Source: Acetobacteraceae bacterium (GTDB lineage Bacteria; Pseudomonadota; Alphaproteobacteria; Acetobacterales; Acetobacteraceae). From it: DNA of 64,000 nt. The notes beneath the pieces were generated by a model. It ran no database searches. It was not told where the DNA came from and saw only the letters and a program-made list of their open reading frames with translations. Positions 30,549 through 40,161 of the stretch are shown here, one piece after another. Both the position numbers and the translations under genes were made by a program. The DNA lies in NCBI GenBank assembly GCA_039613835.1, contig CP154827.1:342501-406500 (forward strand), in the 5' to 3' direction. Every line of letters starts with the position of its first letter. Position 1 is the stretch's first letter.

Positions 30549-31951
30549 ATGGCGCAGACATTATATGACAAGCTGTGGGCGGACCACGTCGTTGAGCAGC
30601 TTTCAGATGGTACCTGCGTCCTCTATATTGACCGGCATCTCCTTCATGAAGTGACGAGCCCGCAGGCTTTTGAGGGGTTGCGCCTTGCGAGGCGGAAAGT
30701 CCGCCGCGTCGATGCGACGGTCGCGGTTGTGGATCATAACGTCCCGACGACGGGCCGTTCAGCGCCCGTGGCGGAGCCGGAAAGTCGGCTCCAGATCGAA
30801 ACGCTTGAGGCAAACGTCAAAGCCTTCGAGGTGCCCTACATCCCCTTAAGGTCTCCGAAACAGGGGATTGTGCACGTTGTCGGGCCGGAGCAGGGCATTT
30901 CCCTGCCCGGCATGACGATTGTCTGCGGCGACAGTCACACATCGACGCATGGGGCATTGGGGGCTCTGGCTTTCGGTATTGGCACGTCCGAGGTTGAGCA
31001 CGTGCTCGCGACCCAGACATTGCTGCAAAAACCCTCTAAAAATATGCGTGTCACCGTTGAAAACATGCTCCCTCCGGGCGTGACGGCGAAGGATCTCGCC
31101 CTCGCCATTATCGGTGAGATCGGAATGGCAGGCGGCACGGGTCATGTCATTGAGTTTGCCGGCCCCGCCATTGAGGCGCTGAAAATGGCAGGCCGCATGA
31201 CTTTGTGCAACATGTCGATTGAAGCCGGGGCGCGTTCTGGCCTGATTGCCCCGGATGAGACGACCTTCGCTTACATTGAAAACCGGCCTTTCGCCCCGAA
31301 GGGGGAGGCGTTCACGGCCGCCTGTCGCCATTGGTCCCGTCTCCATACGGATGAGGGGGCTGTTTTCGATCGGGAAGTGACGATTGACGCGGCCATGATC
31401 CGCCCCGCCCTGACCTGGGGCAATAGTCCGGAAAACGTTATTTTCATCGATGAGGTCGTGCCTGACCCCGAAAATTGTGAGGATCCGGCAAGGACGGCGC
31501 AATGGCAGCGCGCGCTGGATTATATGGGGCTCAAAGCCGGACAATCCCTTTCCGGCACACCAATCGATGTCGCTTTCATTGGCTCCTGCACCAATAGTCG
31601 AATTGAGGATTTTCGGGCCGCGGCTGAAGTGGTTAAAGGGCGGCACGTGGCGGCACATGTTAGGACGATGGTGGTGCCGGGTTCCGACCTTATCAATGCG
31701 CAGGCTGAGGCAGAAGGGCTGGATCGTATTTTCCTGGATGCCGGGTTTGAATGGCGTGAGGCGGGCTGCTCCATATGTCTGGGCATGAATCCGGATCGGC
31801 TTCTTCCTGAGCAGCGTTGCGCCTCAACCTCCAACCGAAATTTTGAAGGGCGGTCCAGGGCCCGCGCGGCCGCACCCATCTCTGTTCCCCATCTATGGCG
31901 GCGGCGATTGCCGGTTGTTTCGTCGATGCGCGGAGGGGGCGTAATGGATAA
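30549..31951 (+). pseudogene. leuC: 3-isopropylmalate dehydratase large subunit LeuC, 3' frameshift
   Basis: LeuC carries the 4Fe-4S cluster of isopropylmalate isomerase in leucine synthesis. ATG 30549 gives [20 protein letters not shown], then [47 protein letters not shown] and [12 protein letters not shown], with the cluster cysteines in place. After [13 protein letters not shown] (about 31853) the frame shifts. The proper C-terminus, [20 protein letters not shown] followed by [10 protein letters not shown], is in the next frame and ends at TAA 31949-31951, overlapping the leuD start. In the present frame translation instead runs on through leuD and gives an apparent 675-residue LeuC-LeuD fusion. 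The segment of about 30 residues between them (31860-31943) then has no family resemblance. Confidence 0.82.
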
Positions 31952-32576
31952 ATTTACCCAGCTCACCGCTCTCGCCGCGCCCATGGCGGCTGAAAACGTT
32001 GATACGGATCAGATCATCCCGGCGCGTTTTTTGAAAACCATCCACCGCAAGGGGCTGGGCCAGCATGTTTTTGCGGCACAGCGATATGATCAGGACGGGC
32101 AGGAACGTCCCGATTTCGTGCTCAATCAAGCACCCTACCGGCAAGCTCAAATCCTGATCACGCTTGATAATTTCGGCTGCGGCTCCTCGCGAGAACATGC
32201 GCCATGGGCCTTGCTGGATTTCTGGATCCGTTGCGTCATCGCGCCCAGTTTCGCTGATATTTTCTTCAATAACTGTTTCAAAAACGGCATTCTGCCAGTG
32301 CGCCTCCCGCGGGAGATATGCCTTGCTCTGATGAAGGATGCGCGCCTGGGCGCCAATTCGCGTCTGACGGTCGATCTTGAAAGACGGGTCGTCGTCACCC
32401 CAGATGGGACCGAGATCCCTTTCGATGTCGACCCGCTCCGGCGGCGCCTGCTTCTGGAAGGGTTGGACGATATCGGCCAGACCCTCATCCACGAAAAACA
32501 GATTGACGCCTTTGAGGCGCGACGGGCAGAGCAGGCGTCCTGGCTCCCCTCCATCACGGAAGAGGTGGCAAAATGA
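31944..32576 (+). CDS. leuD: 3-isopropylmalate dehydratase small subunit LeuD
   Basis: LeuD pairs with LeuC to isomerise 2- and 3-isopropylmalate. ATG 31944 lies inside the end of leuC. The 210-residue product has [40 protein letters not shown] and [20 protein letters not shown], the standard small-subunit signature. Its frame is intact. Because the upstream leuC frameshift happens to put both genes in one frame, LeuD could be made as a fusion or from its own start. The stop overlaps the leuB start as ATGA (32573-32576). Confidence 0.93.
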   Translation: MDKFTQLTALAAPMAAENVDTDQIIPARFLKTIHRKGLGQHVFAAQRYDQDGQERPDFVLNQAPYRQAQILITLDNFGCGSSREHAPWALLDFWIRCVIAPSFADIFFNNCFKNGILPVRLPREICLALMKDARLGANSRLTVDLERRVVVTPDGTEIPFDVDPLRRRLLLEGLDDIGQTLIHEKQIDAFEARRAEQASWLPSITEEVAK

Positions 32577-33690
32577 CTTCATCAAAAAAATACTGGTCCT
32601 TGCCGGAGATGGGATCGGCCCGGAAGTGATGCGCGAGGTCGCGAAAATCGTGAACTGGTTTCGCGCCTATCGGGGCCTTGATGTTGATATCGCGGAGGAG
32701 CTTGTCGGCGGCGCATCGCTTGAGGTGCATGGCGTCCCGATCCGGGATGAGGTGATCCAGCGCGCGCATGAGGTTGACGCCATCCTCTTCGGCGCCGTCG
32801 GTGACCCGAAATGGGCGCATGTCGATTTCAACCTCCGCCCGGAAGCTGCGATCCTTGCTTTACGGAAGGAGCTTGATCTTTTCGCAAATCTGCGCCCGGC
32901 GCAGGTTTTTGACGCGCTGGCGGATGCGAGCACCCTCAAAGCGGAATATGTCTCTAAGCTTGACCTACTGACTGTGCGTGAGACCGTCGGGGGCATTTAT
33001 TTCGGGACGCCGCGCGGTATCGAGACCCTGCCAGACGGCACGCGTCGCGGCATCAATACCGAGCTCTACACGACACCCGAAATTGAACGCGTGGCGCGTG
33101 TGGCCTTCGATGCAGCGCGCAAACGTCAGGGGCATGTGTGCTCGGTCGAAAAAAGCAACGTCATGGAAAGCGGCCTTTTATGGCGCGAGGTCGTGACATC
33201 ATTGCAGCAGGCTGAATATCCCGATGTCACCCTGACCCACATGCTGGCAGATAATTGCGCCATGCAGCTTGTCCGGAACCCGAGGCAGTTTGATGTCATC
33301 GTCACGGGCAATCTCTTCGGTGACCTGCTTTCAGACCTCGCTTCCATGCTGACGGGCTCTCTTGGGATGCTGCCCTCCGCCACGCTGGGCCCACTCAAGG
33401 AAGATGGACGCCGCGCCGCCTTGTATGAGCCGATCCATGGTTCGGCCCCGGATATTGCGGGGCAGGGTATCGCGAACCCGATTGCGCAGATATTATCTTT
33501 CGCGATGATGCTGCGGTACTCCTTTGACCGGGATGAAGATGCACGGTTGATTGAGACGGCCATCGAAAACATCCTCAATACCAGCCTGCGGACGGCAGAT
33601 ATCATGACTCCCGGGACGGCGCGCGTCGGGACGGAGGTGATGGTTGCGGCGATCCTGCAGGAGATCAAGCGGCTCTCAGAACAAGGGTAA
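32573..33690 (+). pseudogene. leuB: 3-isopropylmalate dehydrogenase LeuB, frameshift at codon 6
   Basis: LeuB oxidises 3-isopropylmalate with NAD in leucine synthesis. The start ATG 32573 overlaps the leuD stop, but the run of seven A at 32584-32590 puts the rest out of frame; eight A would give TSSKKILVLAGDGIGPEVM. From there to 33690 the frame is open and complete: LFGAVGDPKW, DLFANLRPAQVF, RETVGGIYFGTPRG, VEKSNVMESGLLWREVV, ADNCAMQLV, GNLFGDLLSDLASMLTGSLG and EPIHGSAPDIAGQGIANPIA. Only the first five codons are separated. No good alternative start is visible near the break. Polymerase slippage on the A tract could restore some product, and a homopolymer read error is also quite possible. 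Confidence 0.8.
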
Positions 33691-33694
33691 AATC

Positions 33695-34897
33695 ATGTCC
33701 GTTATCTCAGCCCGTCTCGACCGTATTTCACCAAGCCAGACAATCGCCATGACGCAGAAGGCGCGGGAACTCCGCCTTGCTGGTCGCGACATTCTCAGCC
33801 TCTCCGCCGGTGAGCCGGATTTCGCGACGCCTGCGCATATTTGTGAAGCCGCCGTCAAAGCGATCAGGGACGGGGACACGCATTACACCGATGTTGCGGG
33901 CACGAAGCAGCTTCGTGAGGCCGCCGCCGCACGACTGAACGCTGATTACGGTCTGGATTACACGCCGGATGAGATCATCATCTCAACGGGTGGCAAACAG
34001 GTCATTTACAATGTTTTTGTCGCGACGCTCAATGCGGGAGATGAGGTTGTCATTCCTTCACCCGCCTGGGTCTCCTATCCCGATATTGTCGCTTTGGCAG
34101 ACGGCACGCCCGTCATCATCCCGACATCGGAGCATGAGTGCTTCAAGCTGACACCCCATGCTTTACGCGCCGCGCTGACGCCGCGCACGAAATGGCTCGT
34201 GCTCAACTCCCCCTGCAACCCGACAGGTGCGGTCTATACAGGGGCGGAGCTTAAGGTTCTGGCTGAGGTTCTTGCGGATTTCCCGCATGTGTGGGTGTTG
34301 ACGGACGATATTTACGCCAAGCTCGTCTATGATGGTTTTGAGGTCCGCACCATCGTGCAGGTGGCGCCGGAATTGCGGTCACGCACCGTCACGGTGAATG
34401 GCCTGTCCAAAGCCTATGCCATGACGGGCTGGCGGATCGGCTACGCGGCCGCGCCGATGTGGTTGATCAAGGCGCTGACGAAGCTTCAGGGGCAGAGCAC
34501 CAGCAATGCATGTTCCATCGCCCAGGCGGCCGGGATTGCCGCCCTGACCGGATCGCATGATTTCCTGCCACCCATGTTGGCGGAATATAAGGCGAGGCGG
34601 GATCTCGTCCTCTCCGAACTGACGAAAATCCCCAATATGCGTTGCGCCACGCCTCAGGGGGCCTTTTATGTTTTCCCCGCAATCGAGAATTTTCTCGGTA
34701 AGAAGACGCCGCAGGGGCGCGCGCTGTCCTCCAATGAGGATTTCGTGGCAGCCCTTCTGGAGGAAAAAGGCGTCGCCACCGTGCAGGGGCGTGCCTTCCT
34801 CCATCCCGGATATTTCCGCATCTCCTACGTTGCTGACCGCGCCGTGCTTCAGCAGGCTTGCGCGCGTATTATCGCGTTCTGCGCCGAACTCGGATGA
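33695..34897 (+). CDS. aatA: Aspartate aminotransferase, class I (subgroup Ib)
   Basis: This PLP enzyme moves amino groups between aspartate and 2-oxoglutarate. The 400-residue protein shows SLSAGEPDFATPAHICEAAV, GGKQVIYNVF, NSPCNPTGAVYTGAEL (Asn-Pro-Thr-Gly loop) and GLSKAYAMTGWRIGYAA, with the PLP-binding Lys in SKAYAMTGWR. The C-terminal Arg for the substrate carboxylate is in FRISYVAD. ATG 33695 is just after leuB. It is followed by a related enzyme 47 bases later. It may also serve the last step of leucine or aromatic amino acid synthesis. Confidence 0.9.
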   Translation: MSVISARLDRISPSQTIAMTQKARELRLAGRDILSLSAGEPDFATPAHICEAAVKAIRDGDTHYTDVAGTKQLREAAAARLNADYGLDYTPDEIIISTGGKQVIYNVFVATLNAGDEVVIPSPAWVSYPDIVALADGTPVIIPTSEHECFKLTPHALRAALTPRTKWLVLNSPCNPTGAVYTGAELKVLAEVLADFPHVWVLTDDIYAKLVYDGFEVRTIVQVAPELRSRTVTVNGLSKAYAMTGWRIGYAAAPMWLIKALTKLQGQSTSNACSIAQAAGIAALTGSHDFLPPMLAEYKARRDLVLSELTKIPNMRCATPQGAFYVFPAIENFLGKKTPQGRALSSNEDFVAALLEEKGVATVQGRAFLHPGYFRISYVADRAVLQQACARIIAFCAELG

Positions 34898-34944
34898 GCC
34901 ACGGCACGCGGCCAACGCAGCATTGAGCAGGGTGGGCTCGGACA

Positions 34945-36153
34945 ATGGACGTCAAACTTTCACGCCGCCTCGAAAATCTGCCCCCTTCCGCCACCATTGC
35001 GATGTCGACCCGCGCGCGGGCGCTGAAGGCGCAAGGTGCCGATGTCATCTCCCTGGCTTTGGGGGAGCCGGATTTCCCATCCCCTGAAGTGGCGCTGGAG
35101 GGCGCAATCCAGGCTGTACGGGAGGGGCAGACGGGTTACCCCCCGATTGGCGGTATGCCGCCATTTAAAGATGCCATCATTCAGAAATTCGCGCAGGACA
35201 ATCATCTGCATTTCGCACCTGAGAATATCCTTGTCGGGAATGGCGGTAAGCAGCTAATCTATAATGCTTTTGCAGCGACCCTGAACCCGGGGGATGAGGT
35301 CGTTATCCCTCGGCCCTACTGGGTAAGTTACCCGCTTGTCGCGCAAATGTTCGGCGCGGTGACGAAATATCCAGAATGTCGAGAAAATGACAATTTCAGG
35401 CTCACAGCATCGGCTTTGGCCGCGTCTTTAACGCCCCGCACAAAATGGGTCATTCTCAACTTCCCGAACAACCCGACCGGCGCCGTGCTGGAGGCGGAAG
35501 ACCTCCTCGCGATCGCGGAAGTGCTGCGGCGTCACCCGCATGTGATGATCCTGTCGGATGAAATTTACGAACATCTGACATTCGGGAACCGCCAGCATGT
35601 TTCCCTGCTGAATGTCGCGCCAGACCTCGCTTCACGCGTTCTGATCGTGAATGGCATGTCAAAGGCTTACGCCATGACGGGTTGGCGGGTCGGGTTCGGC
35701 GCGGGTCCGGCTGGTTTGATCCGCGCTATGACGACCATCCAAAGTCATGCCACGTCAGGCGTCTGTATTCTGTCGCAAGCTGGCGCGGTGGCAGCCTTGC
35801 AGAGCGACCCTTCAAAGCGTGTTGAGATGTGCGCGGTTTATGAGCGCCGCCGGGACCATGTGCTTTCCGCCTTGCGCGGCATTGAGGGGCTGAGCTGTGC
35901 GCGGCCGGATGGGGCGTTTTATCTTTTCCCGGGTGTACAACGCCTTATCGGCTGTACCACGCTGGGCGGACGTCGATTAAAAGACGATGCGGCTGTAGCT
36001 GAGGCCCTTCTGGAGGAGGCGCATCTCGCAACCGTCCCGGGTTCCGCTTTCGGGCAAGCTGGCTATTTACGGCTCTCCATCGCGGCTTCCGACGCTGATT
36101 TGACAGAGGCCATCGCGCGTATAAAAGATTTCGTGCAGAATTTGCGGGGTTGA
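34945..36153 (+). CDS. Second class I aminotransferase, paralogue of the preceding gene
   Basis: The 402-residue protein has the same fold and motifs as its neighbour: ISLALGEPDFPSPEVALEGA, GNGGKQLIYNAFAATLNPGD, NFPNNPTGAVLEAEDLL, GMSKAYAMTGWRVGFGAGP (PLP Lys) and YLRLSIAASD. The two proteins are similar along their whole length but clearly diverged, so the pair is an old duplication, not a recent one. Substrate preference cannot be read from the motifs; aspartate or an aromatic/branched-chain amino acid are candidates. The frame is intact. Confidence 0.87.
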   Translation: MDVKLSRRLENLPPSATIAMSTRARALKAQGADVISLALGEPDFPSPEVALEGAIQAVREGQTGYPPIGGMPPFKDAIIQKFAQDNHLHFAPENILVGNGGKQLIYNAFAATLNPGDEVVIPRPYWVSYPLVAQMFGAVTKYPECRENDNFRLTASALAASLTPRTKWVILNFPNNPTGAVLEAEDLLAIAEVLRRHPHVMILSDEIYEHLTFGNRQHVSLLNVAPDLASRVLIVNGMSKAYAMTGWRVGFGAGPAGLIRAMTTIQSHATSGVCILSQAGAVAALQSDPSKRVEMCAVYERRRDHVLSALRGIEGLSCARPDGAFYLFPGVQRLIGCTTLGGRRLKDDAAVAEALLEEAHLATVPGSAFGQAGYLRLSIAASDADLTEAIARIKDFVQNLRG

Positions 36154-36193
36154 GGGAAAATCAATCACATTCGCGGAAGGGTTTAACGGTCCT

Positions 36194-37850
36194 ATGACAT
36201 CGATACCGATAACGTTTGAGGATCATCCCAAATCCCTTATAGATGCGGCGACGCTACGGGCCGATGCTGACGCCGTTCGTTCGTTACTGCAATCGGGACA
36301 TATTGACGCTGGTTTGACGCTTTTTGATGCAAAGCGACGCAGTTTTACCGCTTGGCAGTCGCAGCAGCTCCGGTATCTATTCAAGCAACAGCCCGCCGCG
36401 CAGGGAGGTGATGCGACGCCCTCCCCCGGAGGAAATGGCCAATATCTGGGCGCGGGAAGTCCTCGACATCCAACAGATTATATTGCGCGATCACGCTGAA
36501 ACGGCTCTGAGCCATCTTGGCCCTCACGTCATGCGTCTATGGCAGGCAGATTTGACGGTGGCGCGTTATGCGGCTCATGAGGGAGCCTCTGAGGAAGCGC
36601 GATGTGTCAGCCAGTTTAGGCGCGCATGGGCCGCGCATTCGGACGGGCTGACCCTCACGCAGGGTGAGCGTCGACGCCCCCCGTCAGAAATCCCGGAAGC
36701 CGAAACGGGGGGCGGGGAGTGACGCCGCGTCGGACATGGCGGCTTGTCTCGACCAGCTCATTAAAACCCGCACCTCCCTCGCGACGGCGCTGGGTTTCGA
36801 TCATTACCGCGATCTGACTTATGAGCGCCTCTTTCGTTTTGATTATGGCCCGGCGGAGATATTGCAATTCCATGCCAGTATACGCGCCCATGTTGTGCCT
36901 CTGCTAAAAGCCTATATGCAGCGCCGCCAGCTGGAAACGGGTGGGCGCGCCATCGACCCGTTGGAGGCGGAAATTCTGACTGCGTTTGAGACGGTCAGCT
37001 CGATCGGCGGGGCGCGCCTACTGTTTGATCGTACTCTGGGTATTTTGTCCGATATCGATGCGGATCAGACATTGTCGCAGCTTTGTCGGGAATTATTATC
37101 GCAGGACAAGGTCGTTCTTGAAAACGACCCGGATGGCGTGGCGCGTGAAAAGGTTCTGCCCGCGCCCTTTAAAGATGGTGCGCCTTTTATCGCCATCAAA
37201 TGTAACGGCCAGCCCCAGGACGTCACGATAGTGACGGATGCGTTGGGCCGCGCCTATCAATATTGGCAGGGTGCTTCCCTTTCCCTGTATGAATATCTCC
37301 TCCCCACGCCGGAAGCGGCTGATACGCACCGAAAGCCCTGGGCCTGCTGGCCATGGGTCACGTTGAGCGCCTTTTGAAAGAGGGTGGCGCGGCGGATTAT
37401 CGTCGGCAGTTTCTCTTGAAAATTCTGTTCGGTCTCGTGCGGGCCGCATGTATCGATGGTTTCGAGCATGCGATTTACGACCACCCCGAATGGTCGCATG
37501 ACCAGCGCATGACGGCGTGGCATGAGCTCGAGAAGATCTACTTTCCGTGGCGGGAGGGACAGGACGGCGTCTGGCTCGAGGAACGCCGCGCTTGGCAGCA
37601 GGAGGACGCCCTTTTTGACAAGCTTTTTTCCGCCATTAACACCGCTTTGTCTGATTGCTGCGCGATGCAGATCTGGCTCTCCAGTCGCATTGATCCCGGT
37701 TATGCCATTGAACTTTTTAAAAGCCTGAGTGCTTTGGGCGGAACATATCCCTTTCTCACCCTGCTTGAAAAAGCGGGTCTGATCTCACCTTTCGATACGG
37801 ACGTCCTGCCCGAAATCATGCATGAGGTTGAGGAATTGCTCTGGAACTGA
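36194..37850 (+). pseudogene. M3-family oligoendopeptidase-like protein, frameshifted and without the zinc motif
   Basis: The product resembles M3 (PepF/thimet-type) oligopeptidases along about 550 residues. Recognisable parts are LATALGFDHYRDLTYERLF, YLLPTPEAADTH, the stretch RAACIDGFEHAIYDHPEWSH, LEKIYFPWREGQDG and SALGGTYPFLTLLEKAGLIS. Frame changes near 36400, 36700 and 37345 split it into four pieces. At the site where M3 enzymes have TLxHExGHAFQ (zinc ligands and catalytic Glu), this sequence reads IVTDALGRAYQYW: Asp for the first His, Ala for the Glu, Arg for the second His. Loss of all three residues means no peptidase activity, whatever the indel status. It may be a long-inactive paralogue or a pseudo-enzyme that later decayed. 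Confidence 0.7.
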
Positions 37851-37853
37851 GCG

Positions 37854-37880
37854 CCGGGCGCCGCATGAAACTGCGCCCGG
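37854..37880. terminator. GC-rich hairpin between convergent genes
   Basis: The inverted repeat CCGGGCGC (37854-37861) with GCGCCCGG (37873-37880) lies between the ends of the convergent M3-like and thioredoxin-like pseudogenes. There is no clear T tract on either side, so termination is only a possibility. Confidence 0.35.
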
Positions 37881-37890
37881 GAAGGTCGAA

Positions 37891-38409
37891 TTAGTCGCGT
37901 TTATTCCATGCGACGATCTGGTCAATGACACTTTGCGGGGAAAGGTCCCGTGCGTCACCAAGTACATTGGCACTGTCGCCATTCAGCAATTTACCATTGG
38001 GCGTGACGAGCAATATTGTCGGGACTTCATGCACTGTCACGCCATAATGCGCGGCAATTTCCAGATTTTTGTCCAGCCGACCAATATTGACGGGCACGAC
38101 GACGAAATGGGCGTCAAGCCAGGTCGCCGCATCCGGCTGGGAAAAAACGCCCGCGAGAAAGCGGCAGTCCGGGTATCAATTACCCCCGAAAACTAGCAAT
38201 ACCCGGCGGTGCGTCTTGCCTGCGGTGGCGAAGGCTTCCTCAACCTGTCGTTTGGCGAGGGCAGGGTCGGGGTAGGGTTTGGCATCCGGCACAATCGTGG
38301 TGGAACCATCGAAACTTGGCGGGACGACTTCAGCCGTGTCCGCCAATAAGGGCGACGCGGAAAGGGAGATCAAAATTGTGCCCACAAGGGCGATACGACG
38401 TAGAGTCAT
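37891..38409 (-). pseudogene. Secreted thioredoxin-fold protein, active site destroyed by a stop
   Basis: ATG 38409 begins a signal peptide (TLRRIALVGTILISLSASPLLA). The mature part leads into RRVLLVFGGN, the usual run-up to a WCxxC redox site. Instead of Trp-Cys the two next codons are TGA TAC (stop, Tyr), then PDC: WCPDC has become stop-Tyr-Pro-Asp-Cys, by two G-to-A changes. The same frame continues as RFLAGVFSQPDAATWL, VPVNIGRLDKNLEIA, VHEVPTILLVTPNGKLL and QSVIDQIVAWNKRD, so the rest of the thioredoxin fold is well preserved and no frameshift is needed. The family would be a periplasmic disulfide reductase-like or cytochrome-maturation-like thioredoxin; the exact role is unknown. Two substitutions at the active site make this a secure pseudogene. 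Confidence 0.85.
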
Positions 38410-38513
38410 GTTGAGATCCCTGCTAGATAAAGGGGGAGGCAAGAAATGACGCGTTTGAATTCAGCGCGATAGCACCTGAGGCGGCATTCTCATCCTTCGA
38501 AAATGGCATATTT

Positions 38514-38939
38514 ATGACGACGACACACACTAAACAGTTGGATAAAAACGAGGTGCTGATCCGCGTCACTCTAATGCGCACGCTGGTTCTGACAGTTTTG
38601 ACCATCGGCTTCGTCCTTCTTGTCAGATGGTCCACCCTTCTTGCCCATTGGGTCAACCAGGTCGCGGGCAGTCGGTGGTGGAACAGCCTTTACGCGCCCC
38701 TCAGCATTGGAACGGCAAAAGGGCGTGAGCAGCTTATTATGGTCATGATCATCGCGGCCTGCTTTATCGTGGCGCTCAGTCTTCAATTGATTTCTGCTGC
38801 TTTGTGGCGCGGCCTCCGAACGCGGCAAGCGCCACCCCGACAGCGCCATACAGACCACCAAAAAACAGCGCCACACGTTGTAGCAATTTCATGTCCGTCG
38901 GTCACCTTTTTTAATGCGGGGCTGTGCCACCCAGAATAA
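38514..38939 (+). CDS. Small membrane protein of unknown function
   Basis: I do not recognise a family. The N-terminal 100 residues look real: a short polar start (TTTHTKQLDKNEVLIRVT), a membrane helix (LMRTLVLTVLTIGFVLLV), a loop with SRWWNSLYAPLSIGTAKGRE and a second helix (LIMVMIIAACFIVALSLQL). The last 40 residues (after RGLRTR) are low-complexity and may be out of frame. The start at 38514 is near the divergent thioredoxin-like pseudogene. A two-helix inner-membrane protein is the most that can be said. Confidence 0.45.
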   Translation: MTTTHTKQLDKNEVLIRVTLMRTLVLTVLTIGFVLLVRWSTLLAHWVNQVAGSRWWNSLYAPLSIGTAKGREQLIMVMIIAACFIVALSLQLISAALWRGLRTRQAPPRQRHTDHQKTAPHVVAISCPSVTFFNAGLCHPE

Positions 38940-39512
38940 ACTGAAAGCGCAGAACTGTCGCGGCGCGGAAGCGGGCCAGACAGGCGTGCTTCGACGGGAT
39001 TCGGCCCCATGGACAATATGGCCAAGTCAGGAAACCGGTCAAGAATGAATAATTTGTGTATATCTTGCAAAATTTATCGTATATAAATATTAACGGCGCA
39101 GGTCACCTGGATTGGGGCGTGCGTCATATACTTTGTTAAATCGTACGGTTTATTGTTTTTATCGGTAAAGTGCCACGTCAAACGCTTATATCGAGGCAAA
39201 TTAAGACTATTTTATATCTGACGAAAAAATATTTTATAAAAATAATCATCGGGGTGACATCGAAATTGCAGTCCGACTTATGTATAGTGTCAAGGCTTCC
39301 CTATTCAGGGATCAAATGACGCGATGTATCCTGGAACTTAAATAAATACGGAATTTTGCAGGACGACCCGCCAAGTGATGATGCCTCGACGTCATTGTCG
39401 GAAGTGGGAAAAGGCAATGGAGCAAGACGTCAGCCGCCGCTTAATGGCGGTAACCCCGACGCGCGTTACTTTCTCCCATGCTCATATGGCAAAATTCAGG
39501 AAAGGAGAAAAA
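38940..39512. other. Long A/T-rich intergenic region
   Basis: No convincing gene is present. From about 39060 to 39270 the sequence is unusually A/T-rich for this genome (for example ATTTATCGTATATAAATATT), then returns to normal composition. The right end holds promoter-like A/T blocks upstream of the coiled-coil protein gene and its ribosome site at about 39502. No RNA gene could be identified. Confidence 0.45.
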
Positions 39513-40139
39513 GTGTCGGGTGACATGCCAGTCGAGCAAACTTCAACAAACGATACGCAGGATGTCAGCGAGGAGGCTTTAAGGCGCGCTCTGGACCGAC
39601 TGGGCTCGCGCAAGCAGAGTGACAGCCCGAAAGCGTCTTTCAACAATCATCGCCGTGCCGCGCCCGAGCCACGACGCCGACGCTTCAACGCGGATCGTGA
39701 CGTCATCGTTGAGCGTTGTGCCATACCGCGACAAAATGCGCGCGGTCATGTGCAGAGTAATGTCGAAGACCATGCCGCCGAGATTGAGCGGATGAAGCAG
39801 GAAATACGTGGCGCACACCGTAAATCCGACGTTGCCACGCGGGAGCTGACCGCCGCAAAAAATCAGATCAAGCAATTGGAGGCTCATCTCATGCATGCGC
39901 GCTTGCGGGTGCAGGAGCTTGAAATCGCTGTCAAGCACAAGGATTCGCGCCTTGTCGCGCTGCGGGAGGCTTATGAAGCCCCGCCTTCAGCGCCGAAGAC
40001 CGGCGCAACTAAAACGGCAAGTGCGCCGCTAAAAAGCACGAAGGTGGGGAAGACGACGAAAACCGTCAACCCGCGTGGGTCTAAAACGAGCAAGGCCTCC
40101 TATGATCCGCAAGAGCCAGTGCGGTGGTGGAAAGACTGA
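39513..40139 (+). CDS. Coiled-coil protein of unknown function
   Basis: No family is recognised. The start is set at GTG 39513 because AAAGGAG stands 5-6 bases before it; upstream ATG codons lack a comparable site and give an odd basic extension. The 208-residue product has three parts: an N-terminal polar segment (VSEEALRRALDRLGSRKQSD) with a basic patch (EPRRRRFN), a long helical coiled coil (VEDHAAEIERMKQEIRGAHR through ELEIAVKHKDSRLVALREAY), and a lysine/alanine/threonine-rich tail ending in PVRWWKD. The basic tail and coiled coil suggest a structural or nucleic-acid-associated role; this is inference. Codon use is normal. Confidence 0.6.
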   Translation: MSGDMPVEQTSTNDTQDVSEEALRRALDRLGSRKQSDSPKASFNNHRRAAPEPRRRRFNADRDVIVERCAIPRQNARGHVQSNVEDHAAEIERMKQEIRGAHRKSDVATRELTAAKNQIKQLEAHLMHARLRVQELEIAVKHKDSRLVALREAYEAPPSAPKTGATKTASAPLKSTKVGKTTKTVNPRGSKTSKASYDPQEPVRWWKD

Positions 40140-40161
40140 GAGATTTGATGAGCTTGCGCGC

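Noticed and set aside
30549..32576. A natural bifunctional LeuC-LeuD fusion protein
   Set aside because: The linker of about 30 residues is not related to either family, while the true LeuC C-terminus is fully readable in the next frame and ends with the usual stop/start overlap. A frameshift is the simpler explanation.
5581..38178. Possible reassignment of TGA to tryptophan, since three or more Trp positions carry TGA
   Set aside because: Many intact genes here end in TGA (for example leuD, lpxC-side and ddl overlaps of the ATGA type) and use TGG for Trp. Other broken genes have TAG or TAA stops and frameshifts. Ordinary nonsense mutation explains the data better.
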